From Bordetella parapertussis (GTDB lineage: Bacteria; Pseudomonadota; Gammaproteobacteria; Burkholderiales; SG8-41), in contig CAMBGJ010000011.1 of assembly GCA_945865805.1 (NCBI GenBank), positions 1 to 32,695 of the forward strand: DNA of 32,695 nucleotides. Reading direction: 5' to 3'. Position numbers and translations under genes: made by a program. Below, piece after piece: positions 16,364 through 23,148 of this stretch. Each line of letters opens with the position of its first letter. Positions within the stretch are counted from its first letter, which is position 1. The notes beneath the pieces are model-generated. The model saw only the letters and a list, made by a program, of their open reading frames with translations. It was not told where the DNA came from and ran no database searches.

Positions 16364-16369
16364 ATTATA
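16364..16369 (-). promoter_or_regulatory. Candidate -10 element for the SDR gene
   Basis: The minus strand carries a perfect TATAAT 34-39 nt upstream of the SDR ATG, in the spacer between divergent genes. The -35 position holds only GTCAAG-like sequence, so strength is uncertain. Confidence 0.35.
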
Positions 16370-16420
16370 GCGCCGCGCACGCTATGCTTGACCCGCAGTC
16401 ACCCCCGAAGAATCCATGCC

Positions 16421-17407
16421 ATGACCAAAATAGAACGCATCAAGGCCGCCTTGCGCGGCGAAGTCACCGACCGCATGCCCTATGGCTTCTGGACGCACAT
16501 GCCGGACATTGATCACGATCCCGCGCGACTGGCCACAGCCACGGCGGCGTTCAGCCAGCGCCTCGATCTGGATTTCGTCAAATCGATGCCCAACAGTTTT
16601 TATTGTGTTGAAGACTGGGGCTGCGAAATCGACTTCAGCGAAATCGCGCGCGGCGGCATTGGCAAAGTGGTGCGGCCCGCTGTGAGCACACCGGCGGATT
16701 GGGCCAAACTCGGCGCGCTGAATCCGGCGCACGGTGCGATGGGGCGCGAACTGGACCACCTGGCGCAACTGGTGCGCGAGGTCGGCCCCGGCGTGCCGGT
16801 GCTCGCCACGGCGTTTTCGCCGCTGACCATCGCGAAAAAATTATCCAACGGCGCGCATCGCGCGCACCTGGCGAGCCATCCGCAGGCGGTCGCCGCCGGT
16901 CTTGAAATGATCACCCAAGTCACCGGCGATTTCGTGCGCGCGGCCATCGACCGGGGTTGCGCGGGAATTTTTTTCGCCACGCAAGACGCCACGCATCAGG
17001 CGTTTGATGAAACCAGCTACCGCCGGATCGCCGAGCCCGGCGACCGCCGCGTGCTGCTCGAAGCACGCGACGCAGGCGGCTGGTTTAACGTGATGCATAT
17101 GCACGGCGACGACGTGTTGTTCGACGTGCTGAAACATTATCCGGTGGACGCGCTCAACTGGCACATCGGCGAAACCCCGCCCGCCATCGGCGATTACCGC
17201 GCCAGCGGCGGCACGCTGCCCATCGTCGGCGGATTGCAGCGCAGCTTTATCACCAGCGGTAATCTGGAGGCGGTGTACCGCGACATCGATCTCGCCGTGG
17301 CGCAGACGCAAAAACGCGGCATCATCATCGCGCCCGCATGCGTCATTCGGCATCCGGTGGATGAAGTCGTGCTGCAAAAAATAATCAATAAAATCAAATG
17401 CTTATAA
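16421..17407 (+). CDS. Uroporphyrinogen decarboxylase (UroD)-family protein
   Basis: The 328-residue product begins MTKIERIKAALRGEVTDRMPYGFWTHMP, the usual opening of UroD-family proteins outside heme synthesis, and contains the late VDALNWHIGETPPAIGDYR and GGLQRSFITSGNLEAVYRDI strands of the barrel. The family includes HemE, cobalamin-dependent methyltransferase partners (MtaA/MtbA type) and many uncharacterised members. HemE-specific N-terminal arginines (RQAGR) are absent, so I do not call it hemE. I chose ATG 16421 over the track start TTG 16388. Its last codons (KIINKIKCL) lie inside a copy of the AT-rich motif, which covers the stop codon. Confidence 0.82.
   Translation: MTKIERIKAALRGEVTDRMPYGFWTHMPDIDHDPARLATATAAFSQRLDLDFVKSMPNSFYCVEDWGCEIDFSEIARGGIGKVVRPAVSTPADWAKLGALNPAHGAMGRELDHLAQLVREVGPGVPVLATAFSPLTIAKKLSNGAHRAHLASHPQAVAAGLEMITQVTGDFVRAAIDRGCAGIFFATQDATHQAFDETSYRRIAEPGDRRVLLEARDAGGWFNVMHMHGDDVLFDVLKHYPVDALNWHIGETPPAIGDYRASGGTLPIVGGLQRSFITSGNLEAVYRDIDLAVAQTQKRGIIIAPACVIRHPVDEVVLQKIINKIKCL
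17384..17407 (-). repeat. AT-rich 24-nt motif, copy 4 (at the UroD-family stop codon)
   Basis: The minus strand reads TTATAAGCATTTGATTTTAT then TGAT, ending exactly at the stop codon of the UroD-family gene. It matches the copy at 32491-32514 at 19 of 24 positions. Confidence 0.5.
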
Positions 17408-17532
17408 TCATCCCCGATGCCTATTGGCGATCGCCGCATTTTCAGCCCAGTCCATACGCTTCATGGTGCTCTTTACGCCCGACGGGCAGTCGAATCCGGT
17501 TACGGCAGCCATTGACGTAGCGCCCAAATTGA

Positions 17533-18756
17533 CTACACCACACCCCCGCCACGCAGCCCCGCAATCTGCGCATCCGTTTTCTTCAGTACCTCACGCAAAA
17601 TCTCATCCGTATGCTGACCCACGGCAGGCGGCGGGATTTCGTGTTTGATCGGCGTTTCTGAAAACCGCATCGGGCTTGCCACCAGCGGCACTTTGCCGGC
17701 CACCGCGTGCGGCAGTTCGATTTTCATGCCGCGTGCGATCACCTGCGGTTCTTTGAATACTTCGGCGATGGTGTTGATGGGGCCGTTGGCGACACCGGCG
17801 TCGTCGAGCAGCTTGACCCACTCGGCGGTGCTGCGTTTTTCGAATATCTCATTCAACACGCGGGTGACTTCGACGCGGTTTTTCACGCGGTCGCCGTTGC
17901 TGACGAAGATCGGGTTTTTCAGTAAATCGGCGCAACCGGCGGCGGCGCAGAATTTGTTGAACAGGTTGTCGTTGCCGCAGGCAAGGATCACCGCGCCGTC
18001 GCTGGTTTTAAACGTTTGATACGGCACAATGTTCGGGTGCGCATTGCCGATGCGCTTGGGTGATTCGCCGGTGGCGAAATAATTCATCGCCTGGTTGGCG
18101 AGGAAGGCCACCGTGGTGTCGAGCAACGCAACATCAATCCATTGCCCCTTGCCGCTTACGGCGCGATGCGCGATCGCAGCGCAGATGGCGATGGTGGCGT
18201 ACATGCCGGTGGTCATATCGATAATCGGAATGCCCACGCGCTGCGGCCCCGCGCCGGGCAGGCCGTCGGCTTCGCCGGTGATGCTCATCAGCCCGCCCAT
18301 GCCTTGCGCCATGAAGTCGTAACCGGGGCGGTCTTTATAGGGGCCGGTCTGGCCGAAGCCGGTGACGGAACAGTAAATCAACCCAGGGTTCAGCTTTTTT
18401 AAATCCTCGTAGCCCAGGCCGTAACGCGCCAAATCACCCACCTTGTAATTTTCGACGAGCACATCGCAGCGCGTGGCCAGTTCGCGCACCAGTTGCTGGC
18501 CTTCGGGCTTGCTCAGATTGACGGTAATGGATTTTTTGCCGCGATTGGCGGCACAAAAATACGCCGACTCTTTGGTCTCGTTACCCTGCTCGTCCTTCAG
18601 ATACGGCGGCACGTAGCCGCGCGAATCGTCGCCCTTGCCGGGACGTTCAACCTTGATGACTTCGGCGCCGAGGTCGGCAAGATTTTGCGCCGTCCAGGGG
18701 CCGGCCAGAACACGGGAGAGGTCGAGTACTTTGATGTGGGATAGGGGGCCTGACAT
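17533..18756 (-). CDS. CaiB/BaiF-family (class III) CoA-transferase
   Basis: This 407-residue protein opens with LSHIKVLDLSRVLAGPWTAQNLADLGAEVIKVERPGKGDDSR and has FCAANRGKKSITVNL, both hallmarks of class III CoA-transferases such as formyl-CoA and carnitine CoA-transferases. The catalytic aspartate is probably D147 in RPGYDFMAQGMGGLMSITGE. These enzymes move CoA from an acyl-CoA donor onto a carboxylic acid in the cytoplasm. SD AAAGGA lies about 6 nt before the ATG. It follows a Bug receptor on the same strand after a 174-bp gap with an inverted repeat, so it may activate the acid that the receptor captures. The substrate is unknown. Confidence 0.92.
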   Translation of the reverse strand: MSGPLSHIKVLDLSRVLAGPWTAQNLADLGAEVIKVERPGKGDDSRGYVPPYLKDEQGNETKESAYFCAANRGKKSITVNLSKPEGQQLVRELATRCDVLVENYKVGDLARYGLGYEDLKKLNPGLIYCSVTGFGQTGPYKDRPGYDFMAQGMGGLMSITGEADGLPGAGPQRVGIPIIDMTTGMYATIAICAAIAHRAVSGKGQWIDVALLDTTVAFLANQAMNYFATGESPKRIGNAHPNIVPYQTFKTSDGAVILACGNDNLFNKFCAAAGCADLLKNPIFVSNGDRVKNRVEVTRVLNEIFEKRSTAEWVKLLDDAGVANGPINTIAEVFKEPQVIARGMKIELPHAVAGKVPLVASPMRFSETPIKHEIPPPAVGQHTDEILREVLKKTDAQIAGLRGGGVV

Positions 18757-18786
18757 GGGTTTCCTTTGCTTGCCGGATCACCGGGA

Positions 18787-18801
18787 TAGGTAATTTACCT
18801 A
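18787..18801. promoter_or_regulatory. Perfect 15-bp palindrome upstream of the CoA-transferase
   Basis: TAGGTAA-T-TTACCTA is a perfect inverted repeat with 7-bp arms, 31 bp upstream of the CoA-transferase ATG and directly next to the 88-bp inverted repeat. It is in a position suited to an operator; no binding protein can be named. Confidence 0.3.
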
Positions 18802-18889
18802 CACGGTCGTTCCCGCGAAAACGGGAATCCATAACACAGCGGCCTGTGCAACAGCGTTATGGATTTCCGCTTTCGCGGGAACGACCGTG
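18802..18889. repeat. 88-bp inverted repeat (REP/MITE-like palindromic element)
   Basis: Two 34-nt arms (18802-18835 and 18856-18889) match at 32 of 34 positions around a 20-nt centre. Each arm also holds its own small hairpin, TTCCCG-n-CGGGAA type. The sequence TCGTTCCCGCGAAA(A/G)CGG is of the kind found as dispersed palindromic repeats in many proteobacterial genomes. The only copy in this window is here, between the Bug receptor and the CoA-transferase, where the hairpin could modulate read-through or mRNA stability. Confidence 0.8.
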
Positions 18890-18930
18890 GGTATTCTTTT
18901 TTGCTGGGTTGCCGAGCTGATAGATCGGGG

Positions 18931-19905
18931 TTAATCGACTTGTATATTCGCGCTCTTGGCCACCTTCGCCCACTTGGCGATTTCGCTGCTGACAAACGCG
19001 GCCATCTCCTTCGGATTGGCCGGCCCGAGCGTTGCGCCTTGCCCGGCCCACAGCGGTTTCAATTCGGCGGAGGCCAGCGCCTTGGCGGTTTCGCTCACCA
19101 TGCGTTCATTGATCGGCTGCGGCGAACCGGCGACGGCCCACAACGCGTACCAGGTGGCCACTTCGTAACCCTTCAATCCTGCCTCCGCCGTGGTCGGTAC
19201 ATACGGGAACGCGGCGGTGCGCGTTTTTGCGGCCACGGCCAGCGGCATGATCAGCCCCGAGCGGATATGCGCCGCCGACGATCCCAAGCCGTCGAACATT
19301 ACATCGACCTGTTGTCCGCTCAATAAATCCTGCAACGCGGGCCCCGCGCCTTTGTGCGGAATATGCGTGATATCAACGCCCGCGGCGATTTTGAACAACT
19401 CGCCCGCCAGGTGATGCGAAGTGCCGCTTCCGGCCGAGGCGTAGTTCAGCTTGCCGCCGCTCTTTTTCGCGTGCGCAATAAACGACGCCAGATCGGTTTC
19501 CTTAACGCGCTTGGGGCTGACCACGATCACCTGCGGCACCACGGCCACCACCGCCAGCGGCGCGAAATCTTTTTCCAGACTGTAATCGAGCTTCTTATAA
19601 ACGCTGGGCGCGATGGCGTGATGCACCGCACCCATGAAATAGGTGTAGCCATCCTTCGCCGCCCGCGCCGCCACGCCCGCACCCAGATTGCCGCCCGCGC
19701 CGCCGCGATTATCGTTAACGATTTGCTTGCCGAGCTGCTTGGACATGATTGCCGACAAAGGCCGCGCGAAAGCATCCGTGCCGCCGCCGGCGGGGAAGGG
19801 CACCACCAGCGTCAGGTTCTTGGCAGGCCATTCTTGCGCTACGGCGTGTGTTGCAGCCAACGCACTAACCGCGAGCGCGACCGTGGCCGAGATGCGAAAT
19901 TTCAT
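18931..19905 (-). CDS. Bug/TctC-family periplasmic solute receptor (3)
   Basis: This 324-residue protein has a clean signal peptide (MKFRISATVALAVSALAATHAVAQ) and the Bug core: EWPAKNLTLVVPFPAGGGTDAFARPL, VNDNRGGAGGNLGAGVAARAAKDGYTYF and DITHIPHKGAGPALQDLLSGQQVDVMFDGL. The HKG in place of the common YKG is a modest variation in the ligand-loop region. SD GGAGGGG lies about 5 nt before the ATG. It sits downstream of a crotonase gene and upstream of a CaiB/BaiF CoA-transferase on the same strand, suggesting uptake of an acid processed as a CoA thioester. Confidence 0.92.
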   Translation of the reverse strand: MKFRISATVALAVSALAATHAVAQEWPAKNLTLVVPFPAGGGTDAFARPLSAIMSKQLGKQIVNDNRGGAGGNLGAGVAARAAKDGYTYFMGAVHHAIAPSVYKKLDYSLEKDFAPLAVVAVVPQVIVVSPKRVKETDLASFIAHAKKSGGKLNYASAGSGTSHHLAGELFKIAAGVDITHIPHKGAGPALQDLLSGQQVDVMFDGLGSSAAHIRSGLIMPLAVAAKTRTAAFPYVPTTAEAGLKGYEVATWYALWAVAGSPQPINERMVSETAKALASAELKPLWAGQGATLGPANPKEMAAFVSSEIAKWAKVAKSANIQVD

Positions 19906-19974
19906 AAGACCCCTCCGGACTTCTTTTGATGAATTCTTATCATTGAGGCGCTGACGATACTGCGCCGGGGCACA

Positions 19975-19980
19975 AGTATA
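19975..19980 (-). promoter_or_regulatory. Possible -10 element for Bug receptor 3
   Basis: The minus strand has TATACT about 70 nt upstream of the receptor ATG, within a 145-bp intergenic gap. Upstream AT-rich sequence, including the motif copy at 19996, gives no clear -35 at proper spacing. A tentative promoter only. Confidence 0.25.
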
Positions 19981-19995
19981 CTACAAGGCAAAATA

Positions 19996-20019
19996 ATCAA
20001 TTAAAACAGATGGTTACGA
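19996..20019 (-). repeat. AT-rich 24-nt motif, copy 5
   Basis: The minus strand reads TCGTAACCATCTGTTTTAAT then TGAT and matches the copy at 25915-25938 at 21 of 24 positions. It is in the gap between the crotonase stop and the start of Bug receptor 3, in the direction of the genes. Confidence 0.55.
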
Positions 20020-20050
20020 CAAGGGGTCATCAGGGCCGCTTAGGTACCAC

Positions 20051-20836
20051 TTAGCGCCCAGTGAATTGCGGCTTCTTCTTTTGCATGAATGCCGCGTAAC
20101 CCATACGAAAATCCTCCGTCTCGAAATAAGCAAAGCTGTCGTCGATTTCTTGCGCGGTCAGCGGCGCGGCCTGCGGCGTCAATCGACGAATGAATTGCTT
20201 GTGCCAGCGCGCCACCAACGGTGCACCGGCGGTGATGCGTGCAACCGTCGCTTGCACTTCGTCGGCCAGTTGCGCATCCGCCACCACGCGCGTGAGCAAG
20301 CTTTTGCTGTTGGCTTCTTGTGCGTCCCACACCCGGCCTTCGACCAGGATTTCGAGCGCGGCCGCACGGCCCACCACCGGCAGCACGGCGGCGAGTTCAT
20401 CGTAGGCTATCGAAAATCCCAGCCGGTTGATCGGCACACCAAAGCGTCCGGATTCGCCGCTGATGCGCAGATCGCACTGACAAGCCAGCTCCAACCCGCC
20501 ACCCACGCACGGGCCGTGAATCATCGCCACCACCGGATGTCGGCACTCGGCCACCGCTCGCAGCGCGCCGTAAACATGCTCGCGGTGATATTTGACGCCC
20601 TGCTCGCGCGTGTGGCGCACCGTGGCGAATTCGGCAATGTCCGCACCGGCGGCAAACGCCTTGTCGCCTGCGCCGCGCAGCACAATGCAGCGCAGCGTGT
20701 CGTCCGCCGACAAGTCGCGCATCACGCGCGCGAGGTCCTGCCACATGGCGACCGTCAGCGCGTTGAGTTTTTCGGCGTGATCGATGGCGACGGTGGCTAC
20801 AGCGCCGTCGCGGGTTTGCGTGATTTGGCCAGACAT
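20051..20836 (-). CDS. Enoyl-CoA hydratase/isomerase-family protein (crotonase fold)
   Basis: This 261-residue crotonase has the oxyanion-hole segments FAAGADIAEF (residue 61) and HGPCVGGGLELACQCDLRI (107-125). Of the two catalytic glutamates of typical 2-enoyl-CoA hydratases, the first (E116 in GGGLELA) is present, but the second, normally in an FGxPE motif, is isoleucine (I136 in RFGVPINRLGF). The protein may therefore be an isomerase, hydrolase or other crotonase rather than a classical hydratase. Its start lies 9 nt after the 2-hydroxyacid dehydrogenase stop, so the two are probably co-transcribed. No strong SD is present. Confidence 0.9.
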   Translation of the reverse strand: MSGQITQTRDGAVATVAIDHAEKLNALTVAMWQDLARVMRDLSADDTLRCIVLRGAGDKAFAAGADIAEFATVRHTREQGVKYHREHVYGALRAVAECRHPVVAMIHGPCVGGGLELACQCDLRISGESGRFGVPINRLGFSIAYDELAAVLPVVGRAAALEILVEGRVWDAQEANSKSLLTRVVADAQLADEVQATVARITAGAPLVARWHKQFIRRLTPQAAPLTAQEIDDSFAYFETEDFRMGYAAFMQKKKPQFTGR

Positions 20837-20845
20837 ATCAGATGC

Positions 20846-21835
20846 TCAGTAACCCGCCTGCCGATCCATCACCCCCAACAAGGGCTCATTCTCCGCAAAG
20901 CGCCGCACGTTTTCGCACCAGAAATCCACCACCGTGTCGCTCAACTTCACCGACTCGGTGGCGATGTGCGGGGTGATGATGGTGTTGGGCAAACCCCACA
21001 GCGGGCTTTCCTTGGGGATGGGGTCTACCGTGGTGACATCCAGCCCCGCCCCGGCAATGCGGCCCGCGTGCATGGCGGCGGTGAGTGCGGCTTCATCGAT
21101 CAGCGCGCCGCGTGAGGCATTCACCAGATAGGCCGAGCGCTTCATCACGTTAAGCGCGGCGCTGTCGATCATGTGTTTGGTGTCGCGCGTGTTGGGCAGG
21201 CACAGCACGACAAAATCCGCCTCTGGCAGCACCTTCAAGAGGTCGCTTTTACCGAAGGCACGATCAACATGTGGGTGCGCGCGCGGCGTGCGAAACATGC
21301 CCAGCACCGTCATGCCAAAGCCCACTTTACACACCCGCGCCAGATTGCCGCCAGCGCTGCCCATGCCCAGTATCGCCACGGTATGGCGATGCAGCGGCGG
21401 CCACTCCTGCCCCTCGCGCCGCCAGACGTGATTTTCCTGATTCTTGATATACGTCGGAAAGTCGCGTGCCAACGCCAGCATCAACAGCACCGCATGCTCC
21501 GCCATCATCGGCCCCGGCGGGCCTTTGATGCAGGTCACCGCCACATGCCCGGCGGCGCGCAGTTCCGCCCCCACGGATTCATCCACGCCCGCCGTGGTGG
21601 TCTGCACCCAGCGCAGGCGGCCGCCGGGCTTTAACACCTCGGGCGAAAACTTGAGATAGGGCTTGCTGCCGATCACGGCATCAGCCTCGCGCGCCTGTTC
21701 GTGAAAGGCTTTCAGGTCATGCACGACGCGCACTTCCACGCGCGGATGCGCCTGGGGCAGCCGTTGAAACGCCGGGCCGCCCAAACGGTAATTTTCGGGG
21801 ACGCCCAAGAGAAGCAGTAATTTTTCGGATGACAT
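20846..21835 (-). CDS. D-isomer-specific 2-hydroxyacid dehydrogenase family protein
   Basis: The 329-residue protein has the split catalytic/NAD domains of the D-2-hydroxyacid dehydrogenases: TTTAGVDES near 90, the nucleotide motif VAILGMGSAGGNLARV, the catalytic Arg in VNASRGALIDEAAL and catalytic His in NTIITPHIATES. The Glu usually found in the DVFxxEP segment is Asp (DVTTVDPIPKESPLWG). It probably reduces a 2-oxoacid or glyoxylate-type compound, or oxidises the hydroxyacid, with NAD(P). It starts 9 nt after the mqsA stop with no evident SD, so part of its transcription may come from the toxin-antitoxin promoter. The crotonase gene follows directly. Confidence 0.9.
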   Translation of the reverse strand: MSSEKLLLLLGVPENYRLGGPAFQRLPQAHPRVEVRVVHDLKAFHEQAREADAVIGSKPYLKFSPEVLKPGGRLRWVQTTTAGVDESVGAELRAAGHVAVTCIKGPPGPMMAEHAVLLMLALARDFPTYIKNQENHVWRREGQEWPPLHRHTVAILGMGSAGGNLARVCKVGFGMTVLGMFRTPRAHPHVDRAFGKSDLLKVLPEADFVVLCLPNTRDTKHMIDSAALNVMKRSAYLVNASRGALIDEAALTAAMHAGRIAGAGLDVTTVDPIPKESPLWGLPNTIITPHIATESVKLSDTVVDFWCENVRRFAENEPLLGVMDRQAGY

Positions 21836-21844
21836 GATGGAGTT

Positions 21845-22243
21845 TTAACTTTCGATTTCGTGCAGTAATTCTGGGTGCCGGTCCAGAAGCCGGAAAAGAT
21901 TCGTCACGGCAGGCAGAGGCCGTGCCTTGCCGCGCTCGTAACGCGAAAAAGCATTCGGACCGCCGCCGGTAATTCGCGCGGCTTCCAGTTGGGTCAGCTT
22001 CAGTTTTTTACGAATACGCGCCAGTTCGGCGGCTTCCGCTGCATCGATCCCGCCGGCAATGCGCTTGATCGCTTCGGCAAAGCGTTTACCTTCGCCCGGG
22101 TTGAACTCAACCTCGTGACAATGTGCGCAATGCCACCCCGCCACTTTTGGCACCAGCGTTGCGTGACCCTTGTATTCATACGGCACGCTTTTCACCGCGT
22201 GCCGCAGAATTCCCTTTCCGCAGTTCAGGCATTCACGGGGCAT
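21845..22243 (-). CDS. mqsA: Type II antitoxin MqsA
   Basis: From ATG 22243 the protein is 132 residues, with a zinc-binding N-domain (C5-LN-C8 and C39-AH-C42) and a C-terminal XRE-type helix-turn-helix containing TGGGPNAFSRYERGKARP. N97 and R101 of that segment occupy the positions of the DNA-reading residues of E. coli MqsA. It binds MqsR and represses the operon. I replaced the track start (22279) because AAGGAG lies 7 nt before 22243 and the family starts with the Cys knuckle. The start is 1 nt after the mqsR stop: toxin first, antitoxin second, as in E. coli. Confidence 0.95.
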   Translation of the reverse strand: MPRECLNCGKGILRHAVKSVPYEYKGHATLVPKVAGWHCAHCHEVEFNPGEGKRFAEAIKRIAGGIDAAEAAELARIRKKLKLTQLEAARITGGGPNAFSRYERGKARPLPAVTNLFRLLDRHPELLHEIES

Positions 22244-22244
22244 G

Positions 22245-22550
22245 TTATTTCTCCTTAAATTGAATGACCACCGAACCATCCGTGCGTAGCGTCACCTTCA
22301 CGTAGGCCACTTTGCCGTTGGGCGTATTCACGTAATACACGTCCTGCCACACCCGGCTTGAAACGTGCGTTGTCATGCTCTTGTAAAAATTGGCTTGCCG
22401 CATCGTGTAAACCAATGTGACGGCCTGCGCCGAATCCAGCCCCATGGCTTGAGCGCCCATCAACGCCGTGGCCGTGAAAGCGTCCTCGCCCCGCTGCTGA
22501 ACGGCGATCTTCACGGCAGCCAGATCGTAGTGCGGCTTGCGCTTTTCCAT
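22245..22550 (-). CDS. mqsR: Type II toxin MqsR (mRNA interferase)
   Basis: The 101-residue protein is closely similar in layout to E. coli MqsR: MEKRKPHYDL start, FYKSMTTHVSSRVWQDVYYV in the middle and VVIQFKEK at the end. K57 and Q69 correspond to the catalytic region residues K56 and Q68. MqsR cleaves mRNA, preferentially at GCU in E. coli, and is neutralised by MqsA. The gene has no SD and a perfect operator palindrome ends 10 nt upstream of its ATG, so the leader must be very short. It is full length with no visible inactivating change, so the pair is probably functional. Confidence 0.96.
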   Translation of the reverse strand: MEKRKPHYDLAAVKIAVQQRGEDAFTATALMGAQAMGLDSAQAVTLVYTMRQANFYKSMTTHVSSRVWQDVYYVNTPNGKVAYVKVTLRTDGSVVIQFKEK

Positions 22551-22559
22551 TCATGCAAT

Positions 22560-22578
22560 ACTAACCTATCAGGTTAGT
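22560..22578. promoter_or_regulatory. MqsA operator palindrome
   Basis: ACTAACCT-ATC-AGGTTAGT has perfect 8-bp arms and contains AACCT-n3-AGGTT, the recognition pattern known for E. coli MqsA. It lies 10 bp upstream of the mqsR start and overlaps a possible -10 (TTAGTAT on the minus strand), fitting autorepression of mqsRA. Confidence 0.9.
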
Positions 22579-22643
22579 CGTGTCGAGGCGCGGGATGTTG
22601 GCAGGCGGTGAGGGCGTGTAGCGGCTGGCCAGCGGCCATGGTT

Positions 22644-23012
22644 TCATTGCCGATGGTGTTTTAACGATTGGCTTAAAGGGCGCGCGGCTTTTCGCGCGTC
22701 CTGGTTGAAGCGTTCGGCGTCACCGCCATACCCCTTGAGCAAGTATTGCGCAACGAACTCATAGTCTTTGATGAGAGGGCCAACAAGCTGAGGCTGTCTT
22801 TCGTATTTTGTCGCAAGACCATTCGCGAGATCTGTAACCTTGCGCCCAATCTCTGCCTCAGCAATGCCGCGGCGACCGAAGCTCTGCATTCGACGAAGTG
22901 CGAAAGAGGCAACTTCTTCCCGACGAGTGGCCGTGAGCCCTGCTACTGGCGACCCAGCTTTTTGCAGATTCTCAAGTACTCGCACGAGCGCTTCTACTTG
23001 AACTGATGACAT
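22644..23012 (-). CDS. Hypothetical protein, 122 residues, upstream of mqsRA
   Basis: I do not recognise this protein. It is predicted to be soluble and mostly helical, rich in Ala, Arg, Glu and Gln, with no Cys, no signal peptide and no membrane segment. It contains SFGRRGIAEAEIGRKVTDLANGLATKYE and KDYEFVAQYLLKGYGGDAERFN. Codon use is more A/T-rich than its neighbours, suggesting horizontal acquisition, perhaps along with mqsRA, whose operator lies about 65 bp downstream on the same strand. No SD precedes ATG 23012. It could be a third component of the toxin-antitoxin locus, a remnant of an inserted element, or unrelated. Confidence 0.55.
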   Translation of the reverse strand: MSSVQVEALVRVLENLQKAGSPVAGLTATRREEVASFALRRMQSFGRRGIAEAEIGRKVTDLANGLATKYERQPQLVGPLIKDYEFVAQYLLKGYGGDAERFNQDARKAARPLSQSLKHHRQ

Positions 23013-23088
23013 GGGAACGGTAGCTGCTGATGCCTAACTCACTTTAACGGCAAAAAACGATGAAGAGGATTCCATCCTTAAAATAAAT

Positions 23089-23112
23089 ATCAAATAAATC
23101 AATGGCTTAAGA
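23089..23112 (-). repeat. AT-rich 24-nt motif, copy 6
   Basis: The minus strand reads TCTTAAGCCATTGATTTATT then TGAT, matching the copy at 17384-17407 at 18 of 24 positions. It sits in the 136-bp gap between the alpha/beta hydrolase stop and the hypothetical gene start, which otherwise shows only AT-rich sequence. Confidence 0.4.
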
Positions 23113-23148
23113 GTGGGCGTGACGGTCATCATTCCGATTAAGAATATA

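Noticed and set aside
17424-17435. GGCGATCGCC, HIP1-like octamer context
   Set aside because: Single occurrence in a GC-rich genome; no sign of a cyanobacterial-type repeat.
17424-17648. 74-aa plus-strand ORF after the UroD-family gene
   Set aside because: Runs into the CoA-transferase coding region, no SD and no recognisable motif.
20066-21115. 349-aa plus-strand ORF
   Set aside because: Antisense to the crotonase and 2-hydroxyacid dehydrogenase; His/Arg-rich shadow translation.
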